From Scolanthus callimorphus (taxonomy: Eukaryota > Cnidaria > Anthozoa > Actiniaria > Edwardsiidae), in NCBI GenBank assembly GCA_033964015.1, contig CM066916.1:12874501-12938500 (forward strand): 64,000 nt of DNA, in the 5' to 3' direction. The position numbers were made by a program, and so were the translations under genes. Below are positions 23,981 through 38,094 of the stretch, one piece after another; position 1 is the first letter of the stretch, and each line of letters begins with the position of its first letter. The notes below the pieces were generated by a model. That model searched no databases. It saw nothing but the letters and a program-made list of their open reading frames with translations, and was not told where the DNA came from.

Positions 23981-25365
23981 CAGACAATTAGACGCCCAGC
24001 GCGAAATACAACAGCACCGGCTGGAAGACAGCATAGCCAGAGACATCGTTGGCTCCATCCGGCGAGGGAGCGGACAAAGGGCAGGACACTGTTTTTTTTC
24101 CGAACCCTTAGCCTGCCGCAAGAGAGGAACTCGTTCAACTTTGAACTGAGGATGCTTCACCTACGGTGCACCATCCATTTCGACTTGAAGGTAAACGGGA
24201 CAAAACGGAAAATTGGCTCGCATGTCCGACTATATGGCCACACGTTTGCGTTATTTTTGGACTGCGCAATCGCTGCGCAAGTTGCCTGTTGTAATGTTTT
24301 CTCTCTATAGACAGACGAAGCCTTTGATCTGCCGAGAATTTTTGTCGATCACGCGGAGGTCACAGGCTATATCGCCGACTACCTGGAACACCACAGTGGA
24401 ACCATGGACAGACTGGAAAAGTGCCATAGTACAGCTGACGAGCTCCCGTTAGAGGAAATGTTCTACGAGTCAGGTATAATGTTACAAAAAATAAATGTAT
24501 ATAAAAAAAAACGCGCGCCCGTCCTATGTCCCTCGCGCCCGAGGCACGCCTTTTTAATCATTTGTGTAGGATTCATTCACAAGCAAACCTTGTATTCAAA
24601 CGCAACTAACAATTTCAATGTCTACAGGTTTTAATCATAAATTTTCAGGCTTGAATTCCAATGCCACAATGTTCTATAATAATAAGACTTGATTCTTGAA
24701 TTGTACGACTACGAGTTTCTAGTTTATTTCAAGGATAATCAGGCGTAGAACTAATGGATTTCGTAGATAAATGATTTCTAAATGATGACGGTGCTGCTGC
24801 TGTAGATGCTGAATATGTTGGATATGTTTTGTTGTTGTTGGTTTGAACTAAGAATTAAACAATAAAGCAGCGTTTTAACCAATGCGCGTGACTTACAAAG
24901 CGTGTCCAAAAGGCGGAAAATAAGTCAAATCTGTATGCCCTTTACAGTACATAATAACTACAATCAATCTAATCTTACTTTGGTCTCCTGGCTTGCTTGT
25001 TCGAGATAGATGGTTGACAGAAGGTAGCGGGTAGCAGATAGATTTTCGTTGATTCCAATTTCTCTAACTCGAAAAGTAATTCAGGAAGCATAGTCTAAAC
25101 TATGTGCGTGCTAAAATTACTCTTGATTCTGAGTGGCTTAGCGAAGCAATTGCGATGAAAACTTGCGATAACTATAATAATAAATTGCGTGACAATTAAG
25201 AAATTGTGTTGGCGTTATGAGCTAACAATTTGTTTGCTTTTGTTTTTATTTCATTCTCCTTTCGATTCCGCAGGGCAGCCTTTACGAGAGCACCTGACTT
25301 GCGGAATCCCGGAGCTAGACCAAACCTGGCACGCGTCCGACTTGACTGCTTCGGGAACGTCATGG
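23981..25365 (+). CDS. Unassigned multi-exon gene fragment
   Basis: Three exon candidates on one strand. From 23981 ('aaacag' acceptor) a frame reads QLDAQREIQQHRLEDSIARD, then IVGSIRRGSGQ, a basic amphipathic stretch. 24315-24474 ('ctatag' to 'gtcag|gtataat') reads DEAFDLPRIFVDHAEVTGYI, then ADYLEHHSGTMDRLEKCHS. 25272-25365 ('ccgcag' to 'catg|gtaaat') reads APDLRNPGARPNLARVRLDC, then FGNVM. The last resembles the segment before the HNH motif in some uncharacterised HNH-nuclease-like proteins, but no H-N-H residues follow here. Joining these exons is inference; the first one loses its frame near 24090. Confidence 0.3.
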
Positions 25366-25837
25366 TAAATCTGAATAAATGGACCTTTCAGCTTTCGTTC
25401 CGCCACGCAAAACCTTGTAGAAATCTTGGCGAGGCGAGACATTTTGAGTGGCGGAACGAAACCCGATGACCCCATGAGATTAATAAAACTCAATAAAACG
25501 ATCTATCTGTCTCCATTTCCTAGATTCATGGCCTGCCTGCCTACAGCGACGCAATTCCGCAAAGGCCCATGGGTTTCCGAAGAAGCTGGTCCCACACGCC
25601 AACCAGGGAAAAACTAGCGGCAACATCACGATTGACTCGCGCGGGTCCAAAATGTTCATTAGAGCCTGGATAACAAAATACGCTCGCCAAAGTTATCATA
25701 ACGCCCGCTTTTAGTCGTCGTTTAAGAAAGAGGCCCCGCGACCAGTCTGTGCGACGAGGAGACGGGAAGCAGTTTATTCAGGACGCGGCAGATCAATGTA
25801 AATATAAATTATTTTTTTTAAGTCGATAACGTGGGGA

Positions 25838-26186
25838 GTAGTCACCCAATCTCCCGAGCTAGAAGCTCATGTATGAAACGCTCGACCATGTTAGTATGAG
25901 TGTGAGCCCTATACACTGGGATGGTCACTCCCGTGTCATCGTGGTTCTTTAACGTCCCTCTGGTTCCGGTTAGTGTAGTGTATGTGAGAGACGGGACCTA
26001 CGGTTTAACGTCCTTATCCGAGAAGACGCGAAGGTCTCTAACCATTTGCAGATATTAGGGCAAAGGCAGCACCTTCTCCTCAATTATTAGAAAAAGACCC
26101 TGAGTGTTGGCCCGGCCGGGGTTTTGAACTCCCAACCTCCCGCACATAAGCCTGGCGATCTACCACTGCGCTAACCGGTCGTCGGT
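25838..26186 (-). mobile_element. tRNA-derived SINE
   Basis: Read on the minus strand, the head resembles a tRNA: an A-box-like 'tagcgcagtggtagatcgc' (plus 26155-26173) and a B-box-like 'gagttcaaaacc' (plus 26120-26131), both RNA polymerase III promoter elements. The body carries 'aaggacgttaaaccgtaggt' and 'gggacgttaaagaacc', repeated motifs seen in several metazoan SINE2 families. The head is too diverged to be a functional tRNA. Confidence 0.7.
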
Positions 26187-26503
26187 ATCGACGGAGGAGG
26201 GCGGTATCGACGACAAAGAGGTAGTCGAGGACCTGTCCGAGGACAAAGGAGGTTTTGTAGACGACCGATCTTTGTCTTCGCAAGAACAAGACTCGAGATC
26301 GACACATCGGTAAGCGCTAAAACATTCATTTTGTTGTTGTTGTCCCGCAAATAAAATAAGTCCCGAGTATTTAAAACGACACGAGTCTGCTTCCCTAAAG
26401 CAAAACGAAACCGCAGTGCACAGGAAATATTTGCAGAAGCCTCGAGTTCATTGGGGGAAAACGCCGAATTCCATTCTTCTGTCATTGTAAATTCAGCTCT
26501 AAC

Positions 26504-27051
26504 CATGCACTATGTGCTATTCAGCCATGAATTTTGAGTTAAGTCAATGCTGTTTTCCTTACAGGAACTGTTAATTTGTGTTAATTTGTCACAACAGTGA
26601 TTATTACAGGCTGATGTTATGCACCAAGAGCACAATTATGATGTCGTGCTCCTGTTTCACTCGCATAAAAAGACTCCAGCAGGCACTATTTTGACACTTA
26701 TGCCATCCCAGGAACAGCAATATCCTTCATGAATTATATACCGGAAGGAAAGATTCTTCCTTTGTTGGAGGTATAATCTCTAGCACCACACAAAAATAAT
26801 TCTCCCAAATAAATAATTTACATGTACTGTACCCTATGCTACAGTTAATTTTTCTTCCAGTAGTTTCCGACACGTTTTTCATGTTAAATTGGAGCATCCC
26901 GTTGAAAATGTATTTTCGGCTGGTATTAAGTATCATTGTCTTATACAATTCCCGCCAGAGGTCTAAACAACTTCTGATTGGCTCTTAGCTCTATATTATC
27001 TGCTCAGAGATTATTGTTCACATAGAATGCCCCAGGGCATTACTTTTATTC
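26504..27051. repeat. Dispersed repeat of about 0.55 kb, copy 2
   Basis: Partner of 19405-19972, same orientation and same ends. The flanking sequences differ, so these are independent insertions rather than one segmental duplication. Confidence 0.75.
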
Positions 27052-27978
27052 ATACCTGTGCATACGGTCTCTGCTTTCACTTTGCTGAACTTTGTGATCA
27101 TTATTATCGCAACAGTTTGTTACAGCAAGCAGAAGCATTTGGAGTCAGTGTGATACTTCAGCCCATTGCTACTGCACAGCCTACTGGCAGTATATGCAAG
27201 AATACAGATCAACGGTCTATACACTCACATGGACAAATAATGATCCATTACAATCGCCCTCTCAGACATCCCATTCATCAGAAAACTCAGCGAGAGGGCA
27301 GCAACGAACCTCGCATCTGTAAGTGGAGTGTTCGCAACATTCATGGAAGACAGTAATCAGCGGCCTGACTTCGCATTCCAATTTGTTCTCTACCTACGGC
27401 TACCATAACTGGCAGATGTTGGACTTCCACTGATTGAATTAGTTGATGACATAATAAACAATGAATACCTACACAATTGCACTGTCTCCTGGCATTCAGA
27501 ACTTTCACGCATTAGTTGACCAAGCTTGGTAGATTATTATGTCAGTATTATTGCAGACAGAACTTAGATTTAGAGATAGCGAGGAATGTGAAAGTTTATC
27601 CAGTTGTTGTCTCTGGCACCGATTACATTTTACAGATTTAATGGCCAGTAGGACGTTACCAGATCTACCTATAACAGTGCGTTTTCAAGTCTTATTGGAT
27701 GAAATCAATTAAGTCTAAACATATACTCAACTGAATATCATTTCGCACGCATTTACTGTATTAGCTTTTGTAGTCATTTTTATAGTTTTTGTAGCATACC
27801 CATGGCGAACCTTTCGTGTAATCTTTTTGTATTCATAGTCATTTAAGAAAAATCGAAAACAATTAGACTGTATAAGTCAACAAAAAAATATGTAAGCATT
27901 TATACTCCTTTTTACATTTTGTTTCACCTTTTATACGCTTTTGTACATCTGGTGATGTGTCAGACAGAGGCAGGGGGA

Positions 27979-28335
27979 ATGTTATGAAGCGATTTTAGTG
28001 AATTCATACTGGTTAATTGATACATAGGCATGCTAGTTTACATGAAGTTTGGAACTTCCCATTGGAGTCCTTAACAGTACTTTTCCTTTTAAGATAATAC
28101 AATCTGACAGTCTTGGTTTAAGTGTATGTTGTTAGCCAAATTCTAGACATTGGCCTGACATTCCTACATTTGGCCAGTACAAACATCTTTATCATGGTGA
28201 TCTTCCATGGGAACTTTCCGAGAGCCAACACCTACCGTATATAAAGCGCTTGTAAGCTTGAATTAAAAAAAGAGTATTCATCAGTATTTGAGTTTGATAC
28301 TAGTCTTACAAACCGATCCCCGGCTTGTTGCAAGA
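27979..28335 (+). mobile_element. Possible solo or 3' LTR
   Basis: A purine tract 'agaggcaggggga' is followed by 'atgttatgaag', as a polypurine tract precedes an LTR starting TG. Inside lie a TATA-like 'gtatataaag' (about 28237) and an A-rich 'aattaaaaaaag'. A plausible end is 'ggcttgttgca'. No second LTR and no gag/pol were seen in the window, so this is weak. Confidence 0.3.
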
Positions 28336-28738
28336 AGCACAAAATGAGTTGAGAACTGTTTCACTCTAAAATCAATCAATAAGGTTTCAAAGTACCATAA
28401 AGAAGTATAAATGAAAATTTAAAGAATAACAAAATTAAGAAATAAAACCGATAAGTTTATTGAAAAGCTAACCGTTTATAAACCCAGGTCTCGTATATTT
28501 ACAAATGTAGGCCAAACCCAACTCAGCAGATCATCTCTACCTTCCCACCAATTAACACCAAACAAAGGTTTCTCATCAACCAATCAAATCTCTTGAAGCA
28601 CCAAGTGGAGACGTACAGTAGGTTTGTTCACCTCTCGGCCATGGCTGGAAGCGTGATCATACTGTAATATTCCTTTCTATAGTGTACAGTATGCACATTA
28701 GTGTATGCAAGTTTTTCATGACTTGATTCTTACACAAA

Positions 28739-28870
28739 ATGTCTAAACAGACAAATGAAAGGATGTCCGACAGCCAGCGGGAGGTGCTAGGGCGGCTTTA
28801 TGGAATGACAAGCACAGGGAGAAATTTCCAAAGTGGATCGAGGAAGCTTGTGCTGAACGAGGATGAGTGA
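28739..28870 (+). CDS. Short ORF, 43 codons, unknown
   Basis: ATG with 'aaaatgt' context, reading MSKQTNERMSDSQREVLGRL and ending SRKLVLNEDE. It is hydrophilic with no known motif. Could be a real small protein, a first exon or chance. Confidence 0.2.
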   Translation: MSKQTNERMSDSQREVLGRLYGMTSTGRNFQSGSRKLVLNEDE

Positions 28871-28899
28871 ACAGAGAGTTGAAGTATAGTTAAAGTGTG

Positions 28900-30050
28900 G
28901 CTAAAGCTACAATTACAATAACAGCTTTGTAGATTTTTTAAAGATTTTTTTTCCCAAATACACTGACCAGTTATCCATTTCATTACCATCACCTGCATGC
29001 TTTTGTTTATGTGGTTTATGCCTATTATTCAACATCCATGTTAAGAATGTTCAACATCCATTGTTAAGAATCACAAGAATTAGCCAGTAGGCTACTGGGC
29101 CAAATATATGTTATGTTCAGTGTTGTTATGTGAAAATTCCTACCAAGGCAAGAAGATCCCAATCAAATGAGACAAAGATTTTGCTATTAAAGAGATTACT
29201 GTAGTGGTTATTTTGGTGGTATTTCAGTGTTTTGGCTTAACATTGCTCTCTTCAAGTGCTTCTTTTGGCTCTTAGTATCGGTAGCTTTTACACCATTTTA
29301 TTGTCTCTGTCTCCTTTTTCAGCGGGGGATTATTTTATCACCTCAAAAACGTGAAAGCACTTTTTTCATGCTATTTTCTTTGTGGGATCTAGCCTCCTGA
29401 ACCTTTGAATGAAAGCCCTTGAATATCTGTTGCCCACACTTGATATTTTCTATAATTTGTGAATTATTTAAGTAAAAAGTAACAGTCTTCAGTATAAACA
29501 TCGTTTTGTTCCAGAAATCTAGGAGTCTCTTGCTCCAGGACCACACATTAAACTAATAATTGATGAATTGTAACTTTGATAGAGCTGATGGAAGGGTAAT
29601 AGTCATTACATTTGCAAAAGGGCAATGGACAATCCCTGATTAAAGCCTGTTGCAAAATGGAATTAAAAGAACTGATTTGACTGCTGTGAGTTGGAATTTG
29701 TTGTTTTCCAACAATCAGCAATGCAAAGGCATGCACTGGAAAATAAATTGTTTGCACCTTCATACTGCAGTTCATTATCCAAAGCTTCCATAAATAATTG
29801 CTGCGAGCGAAGCGAGCAGCATACTATTTCGAACGGTGGATCTCTGTGGCGCACGATGGATGATTTAGATCGATTCTGACGCCTGCAGTATCTACCTTAC
29901 GTAATCAGCGGCTATCGGCCAATGATGAATGCGCATGTCGACGCCTGCAGTATCGTCCTTATGTAATCAGCGGTTATCGGAAAGTCCCTTCGTTCTTTTG
30001 CGAATTTGGAAAGTCTCTTCGTTGTTTTAGAAAGTTCCTTTGCTTCGAGA
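28900..30050. other. No gene recognised
   Basis: AT-rich sequence with a short direct repeat ('ttcaacatccat', 29030-29065). The open frames present have no family features. Confidence 0.3.
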
Positions 30051-30124
30051 AGGTAAGTTTGAAAGTTTATCATTCAGATGCTACTTTATTTGTTCGTGGA
30101 AGTATTCATCAAGGCGATAGTTGT

Positions 30125-30437
30125 TACTGCGATTTTCATAATTCTGCGAACTCTCAACAACGATTTCCAACCGTCAAACAGCCTTCTGGCTTCCGCCAAT
30201 CAAACTCCCGAGTCTTTTCATCGTTACTCTTTGTGCTTTTTGATTGGCCAGAACGTAACCGTTGCTCGGGTGACAGGAAGCCATTTTAACACTGCTTACG
30301 CTGACCAATCAAAAAGCACAAAGAGTAACAACGAAAAGACTCAGGCAGGGCTCGGGGTTTTGATTGACGGAAGCCAGAAGGCGGTTTTACGGTTGGAATC
30401 GATAGCGAGAGTTCGCAGAATTATGAAAATCGCAGTA
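30125..30437. mobile_element. Long inverted-repeat MITE
   Basis: The left arm begins 'tactgcgattttcataattc' and the right arm ends with its reverse complement. The arms are roughly 110-130 bp with a short centre. The 183-codon frame at 30078-30629 simply runs across both arms. Confidence 0.75.
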
Positions 30438-31908
30438 AGCGATATTTCTAGAGGAAGGCAATGTGCCTTTAGAAGTCTTTCAGCTTTGTTACTATGTGCA
30501 AATTCGTATGACATTTCGACATGGACAACAGAGACCATCGATCCTGTTTTATTCGAAGGGGATGAAATGCATTTGAAGAATGCGTTATACATGGAAGAGA
30601 CGATCTCCCTGAACAGTTTACCGGATTGAGTCCTATCTCCTTTACATTTATCGCAGCACTTTACTTTCAATAGAAACCGCTAGTATACAGATAGTATTGA
30701 ATGAAAGTCAAACCCGTTATTGCTAGCAGAGGTCTATACACCTAGCTTGCTCTTAGCACGGGGCCTTATATGTTTGGGGCCACAATGCTCGCCTATCTGC
30801 CATATTTTGGTTTACAAATCGACATTGGACAGGGCATTGCTCACATGCTCACGTGTACTCTTTGTTCTTGAGATGCAGTTCTCTCGATTTCGAGAGGATA
30901 GCATTGAAAATTCCGGATGATCAATTTAGCAGAACGAGCACTGAGGCATGGAAACCGGTTAAGTAAATTCCATTCCATCACGCGTCCATCGCCGAAGGAA
31001 GGAGGATCAGGTTGCAAGCCAATGCAAATCTCCCTCCAAACACTCAAATTCAAAGCTGCCATCATACCTTAATTTCCTCTGGACATTCCTTCCAATGGGT
31101 TAATTGTCTTCTAAAGCGGGTGAAGCCTCTTCTACTTTCTAAAGTCTAGTAATTTTCGTATTTCAGAGGTGACAAGAACATGCTGAACGATCGCCGAGAG
31201 CCAGAGCGCCAAATATTAAGAGAGCCTAACCAGGATGCACTGCGAACCACGCTCGGGAAGGCATGGACGCGACGGGCGCGATTTCACCGCGTTCACGCCC
31301 GCGTCCGATTTTCGAAGTCACGCGCATTTTGATCTTGAGGATACTTCGTTCAGATACTTATAGCGTTAAATCGTGCCATGAAAAACTATCGGGCCTGTTT
31401 TTTAATCAGTCTATTGATCCATTTTCGTGATCCGTGAAAGCTAACTTTCGACATCCGTGATTTTTTCACTTTTTGCACTCTTTATGCAAAACTGAATCTA
31501 TGGTCCCCAGCAGCAATTACAGTAAATGTATGGGAAAATCTCCCAAGACGTCCCAGCAACAAGTCAAGAAAGTGGTAGATTTGGGTCAAACTGCAAATTC
31601 AAGGAGAATTTAGTGGGAGAAATAAGTAAATGAATGACGAAAAACAAACATAGCTGGAGATGAGGTTAAAAAAAGGGAGACTTCCCCCAAAAGCAGGAGT
31701 ATTGGCATCTCTGAAGACACCAGCGCAAAGAGCAATTCATTGAACTCATTGTTCAAAGTAAAGACAGCCTGAGCTAGCAGCTGATTTGGACGTTTTTGAA
31801 TGATGAAGGATTGGCTACCTTTCTATTTTATCCCACTGAATTGATTGGCTTTTCTTAGCATAATCACATCTGATAACAATTTCAATTTCCTGTTACAGAG
31901 ACATCTAC

Positions 31909-32330
31909 AATACCCTACCAGAAACAGCAACAAATCATCACTAGTCAAGGTTAAATCCATGCGTAGGTCATTTTAATAAGTGTATTACTGTGTGACTACG
32001 TCAACCGGGCCATCCCATAAAAAATTGTCATTTTAGAGATTCAAACCATTTTAAAGAAATTTAATACCTGCAATACGCCTGATGATGAGTAATAGTATTT
32101 TGAAGTTATTTCTTTTGAAAGAAAATTGAAACAGCAACAAATCATCACTAGTCAGGTTAAATCCACACGTAGGTCATTTTAATAAGTGTATTACTGTGCG
32201 ACTACGTCAACCGGGCCATCCCATAAAAAAATTTCATGTTAGAGATTAAACCATTTTAAAGAAATTTAATACCTGCAATAGGCCTGATGATGAGTAATAG
32301 TATTTTGAAGTTATTTCTGCTCAAAATGTT
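31909..32330. repeat. Tandem duplication, unit of about 205 bp, two copies
   Basis: 'gaaacagcaacaaatcatca' begins both copies (about 31921 and 32128), and each ends near 'gtattttgaagttatttct'. Few differences, so a recent tandem duplication. Confidence 0.85.
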
Positions 32331-32507
32331 CACAATTTTTAGAGAAAAACGAATATTTCAATGTTTGAGATCAAGAAAGTCAAAATCCTTTGTTCTGTAC
32401 TCGCTTTCTGATTGGCAAAAACTTCTTACAAAATGGCCTGGTTAATATGGTCACCCAGTAAAAGGCTCTATCCTCTATTTTACTAATTTTATCAGAGCTG
32501 ACCATGG

Positions 32508-32876
32508 TCCACTCCCGGGGGGGGGGGGGGACTCCCCTATTTTTGGGGCGGGGGTGCTCGTCGGGAACTTTCGATTTTACCTCTAAAAGGTACCTAAAAT
32601 GGCGTCGCTTAGTTGATTTTGACCCCCAAAAGGTACCAACAAGACGAATTTTCCCTCTTAATTTTCTCTTGAATTTTTTTCAGAGCAAAAATACGTCTGA
32701 ATTAGGCTTCAAACAAGCGTGTTTTGCTAGAACGGAGCCCTAAACTGGTACCTATCTTTAAAAAATGCAAGTTTTCAAATTTTACCCCTAAAGGTACCAC
32801 AGGCCTAATTTTAACCCTAAAAGGTACGACGAGCACCCCCGCCCCAAAAATACGGGAGTCCCCCCCCGGGGGTCTA
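32508..32876. mobile_element. G-rich MITE family 1, copy 1 (partner 37256-37630)
   Basis: The ends are inverted: 'cccggggggg' plus 'actcccctatttttggggcg' on the left, and the complement ending 'ccccccgggg' on the right. The interior repeats 'aaaaggtacc' several times. The second copy sits inverted in COMMD9 intron 2. No coding capacity. Confidence 0.75.
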
Positions 32877-33343
32877 CTCTAGCATCTATTTTCTCATGAT
32901 CTTCACCCCCATCCTTTTAGAGCTGTTATGTGGGCTGCTATGCAGGCAGACTAGACCATGACAACTTTTTTAGACATTATCCATGAGTTTTTCTCATTTT
33001 GGATGTTTCAATCTTGAAAATGACGTATTTTTTCCAAAGATTAAATGTAAATACTTGAGACCTGCCTTGATTAGCCTTGCTATATATTTGCAGGCAGTGT
33101 GCATTCTACCTCTTGTGTATTTGAAATAATAATAATAATAAGTTTAATTCAACCTCTTGCAGTTTTACAACCGAATTACATTGAGGGGCCGACTTCCCAG
33201 ACTTGCAGCTCAACTCTGCCATGGCCAAGAGTCAAACTCTGGAACCGCAGTGGTGAGACACCAATGTTTTTTTAAGCTGAGCCAACTGTGCTGAGCCAAC
33301 CATGGTGAATGAATGGAAATCCCTTTCTTTTTGCGGAAGTTTG

Positions 33344-33511
33344 TATACACCTTTTTCCAAAATGGCAACTTTTTGTTCCATTGGCCCTTGTTGCTTCACT
33401 CTCATGAAATTCGGCTTTGGTCTTTGAGCTTGAGTGAATATAAAACAAAAGAAAAATTTCATGAGAACGAGACATCAAGGGCCAGTCAGCCATTTTGGAA
33501 AAAGGTGTATA
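33344..33511. mobile_element. Short MITE with terminal inverted repeats of about 22 bp
   Basis: The ends 'tatacacctttttccaaaat' and 'attttggaaaaaggtgtata' are perfect inverted copies. The interior also pairs ('gcccttgttg'...'catcaagggc'). Confidence 0.8.
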
Positions 33512-34310
33512 GCATACAAATCCTGTTTAAAGTTGGAACAACATTCAGTAAAAATATGTTTAACCTTTCAGCAGATTGTTCAAATTTTGTGAACATCCCA
33601 TTCAGAATTTCCGAATGCCGCCCATCCCTGGGGTACATATATTTTCTGGAATTGCCCAATATCTGACAACAAATATTATTTGCAGATCATATTGTGATCC
33701 CCTATCTAGGAAGTTCAAGGAGCTACTCAGCCTACAGTGCTTGTCTTTCAAAGATCTCAAGCAATATCCTAAGTCAGGATAGCTATAAATATTGTCAGGA
33801 CAGCTATAAATTGTAATGATATAAAGTTTCTTTATAAAGATTCTTTATACCGATTTTACTGGTATTGATGAGTGTATTTCAAGTTAAGCTATACATGTTA
33901 TTATGATACAGTATTATTGAATTTCCTTTACTAATTCATGATTGTGCGATTATTATAAATGTAGTGAGACAAAGCATAATATTCCTGTATATGTATCCAT
34001 AAGCAAATTTTTCAAGCTAGTATGCTAATTTTTCAAAGAATAAATAACATAGGCAAACATTTCATTTCCTCTCCAGTGCAGATGTACCACACTTCTGACA
34101 CTTTTTAACACTATCTGCAAATGGATTACCTTCTTGATTACACTTATGTGAAAACTCACTAATTTGTTGGTTTCCTGTGAAGAAAATAAAATGCTACCAT
34201 ATCAGTACAAAAAATAAAAAATTATCTAGTATGGCATGTAAGTGATGTCTTCCTGTCTGTAAAATAATTATTATCACTGAATTTGTTTTAATACTCCTTG
34301 ACAAAACAGA

Positions 34311-35397
<1,087 letters not shown>

Positions 35398-38062
35398 ATG
35401 GCGGCCCGCTTGGACGAAAATGTGTGCGGCCCCCTTAATTTCCTGCTAAAGGTACCGTGATCTCCAGTTGTCTTTAACAAATACAATCAGCATTATCGCG
35501 AGTTATTGTTTGCATTGTTGCTTTGCTTTCAAGATAAAGCAAACTTTCCATTATTGGTATTGTATTGATGTTTGTAGTTTTCGCATTTGCTATGAAATCG
35601 CTGAACTTGAGAATGTCTTTCAGTCTCATTCTATATTGTATCCTCACCCTTGGCAAAAAATACCTATAGGATTTGAGTACGGATTTAGAAAGAAAGGGTA
35701 ATTTGTCCTCTGGCAAGTCTTGAACATTAGAAATAGAACCTTTCTACGATTTCCTGATCTTTCCAAATCAGCAAGTTGATGGAAATCCATCCACACCCGA
35801 GCACCTTACCAAAGTAAATAGTAAAGTTTTGCAACGAATTGTTGTAACTTGGTTGAAATGCAGGCCCATGAATTTGATGCTGTTTCGTTTGCACAAAGCA
35901 AAATTGGGCAATTCCAGAAAATATATGCAGCCCCACCATGGGCAGCACTAGTTTTTGACTCCCCCCCCCCCCCATGCATCCAGAATTTCCAAAATGGCTT
36001 ACCCCCCATGCATACAGAATTCCAGAGAGGTTAACCTAGCTTCCAGCTTCAAAAATCCCCCCATGCCAGCAGAATTGTGTGGTTCCAGAAAATATCCATA
36101 CCCCCTCCACGGAAGGGTGTTGAAGAGTGACCCCCCCCCCCCACCCCTCTGGAATTTCCAAGTTTCCAAGGAAAAATACAGTATTTGTATGGAAATGATC
36201 AGGTAAATTGACCCCCCCCCCACCCCCCCCCCCCCACCCCCACCCCCCCCAGAATTTCCAATGCCCTTCCGTAGGGGGGTATGGATAATTTCTGGAATCA
36301 CACATTCCGAGCTTGAAAACCCGCTCCCATTCAGAATTTCTGAATGCCACCCATCCCCGGGGTACATATATTTTCTGGAATTGCCCATTTTGCCCCACTC
36401 AAAACAAATGGTCAGGTTAAATAATGCAAGATAACAACTAATAAAGACTTGTGAATGCGAGGGAAAGTCACATTGCTTTCAAAGGCCTACTTGCTTGAAC
36501 AACCACAACTGCATCAAGCAAGTGCAGGCAGTTGCTGGTGTTTAGACTTCACAGAAAACCCTGGGTCTGTTCATTGACTTTGAGAAGCACAGGGTGCCAT
36601 GGTGAGGGACAACATTGGTTTTTCACTTTATAAAAACACCCAGCAATCTGCAAGCAGGCTAAGCAAGTGCAGGACAAATGCATCAGTATCCAGCAAGCAT
36701 AAGTTTAAACCTTTAAAGAGCCTGTATCAGCCGCCATTTTGACAGCATAGCAACATACCAAGTCGGAGAAAGCATCTATTTCCATCGGCTGTTTTTGAGA
36801 ATACAGAGCAATTTTCTAGATTGAATTTGGTAAATGAAATCTAAAAAATTGTTTCTAGATGTTTATTTAGAGATTTCTACACGTAATTCGTCGTCTAATA
36901 CCGAGCGAAAACAATAACAAAGGAGTGGCTGACACGGGCTCTTTAATCAAAACATTGATACACTCTAGTTCCAAGCACAATGCTAAGTGCAAAAATAATG
37001 CAAAATCCTGATTTTCTTGAACCTTTTGCCATGTGAATTAATGTAAAGAAATGATTTTGATGTTTGGGAGAGTTGACATCATTATACCTTTCTCTAGGCC
37101 AAATCAAAAGATTTTGTCAAAAGTATTATACAAGAAGGATATCATTACAGAAGCATTGAAGGTAAGTAATGCTTCCAAAGTTGATGCTAATAGTGCCTTA
37201 CAGTACCGGTAGTAGAAAACACCATCATCATAGTCCTGCCAACTGTCACGCCTATGTTGGGGGGGGGGGCTCCCATAACTTTGGGGCAGGGGTGCTTGTT
37301 GTACCTTTTAGGGTTTAAAATCAGGCCTCTGGTACCTTTTAGGGGGTAAACATCGAACACTTGCAATTTTTTCCAGATACATGAAGGTACCTGTTAGAGG
37401 TCCGTTCTAGCAAACCAAGCTAGTCACACTTGTTGGTAGCCTGAATTTCAGGCATATTTTCCTTCGTAAAAAATACCAGGAAAAAATTACGAGGGAAAAT
37501 ATGTCTTGTTGGTACCTTTAGGGGTCAAAATCAACTAAGTGACGCCATGTTTGGTACCATTTAGTGGTAAAATCGAAAGTTCCCGACGAGCACCCCCGCC
37601 CCAAAAATATGGAGTCCCCCCCTCCCCGGGCAATTGTCACACCTTATAAATGATGAAAATCAGACAGTCATTTCACACCAGCAAACTGTGAGGGTCACAA
37701 CTACTTTGAGTATTTGCTGCCATGTCCTTCTGCTGGTAATTGCCTGTAATGACATGTCACCAACTAATAACAAAATATTGTTTTTCAGTCCCAACTTCAG
37801 TAATAAAGCACACATCCTCTACTCTAGATATCAACCTTAATGAAACAGAAGAGGTGTGTATTACTCTGTTTACTTTTTTGTATTTTTTGGTGGTGTAGCT
37901 ATTGTGTGGTTCCAGAAATTATCCATACCCCCCTACGGAAGGGCATTGGGGTGGGGGGTCAATTAACCTGATCATTTCCACACAAATACTATATTTTTCC
38001 TTGGAAATTCCAGAGGGGTGGGGGGTCGCTTTTCAACACCCTTCCGTGGGGGGGGGGGGGGG

Positions 38063-38094
<32 letters not shown>

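Noticed and set aside
26105..26186. tRNA gene on the minus strand
   Set aside because: A- and B-box-like motifs are present, but the cloverleaf does not close and the sequence continues into a SINE body.
30078..30629. 183-codon ORF as a gene
   Set aside because: It runs through both arms of a long inverted repeat and shows no family features.
35955..36398. Gly-rich frames on the minus strand (up to 129 codons)
   Set aside because: They translate poly-C/poly-G runs of MITEs in COMMD9 intron 1.
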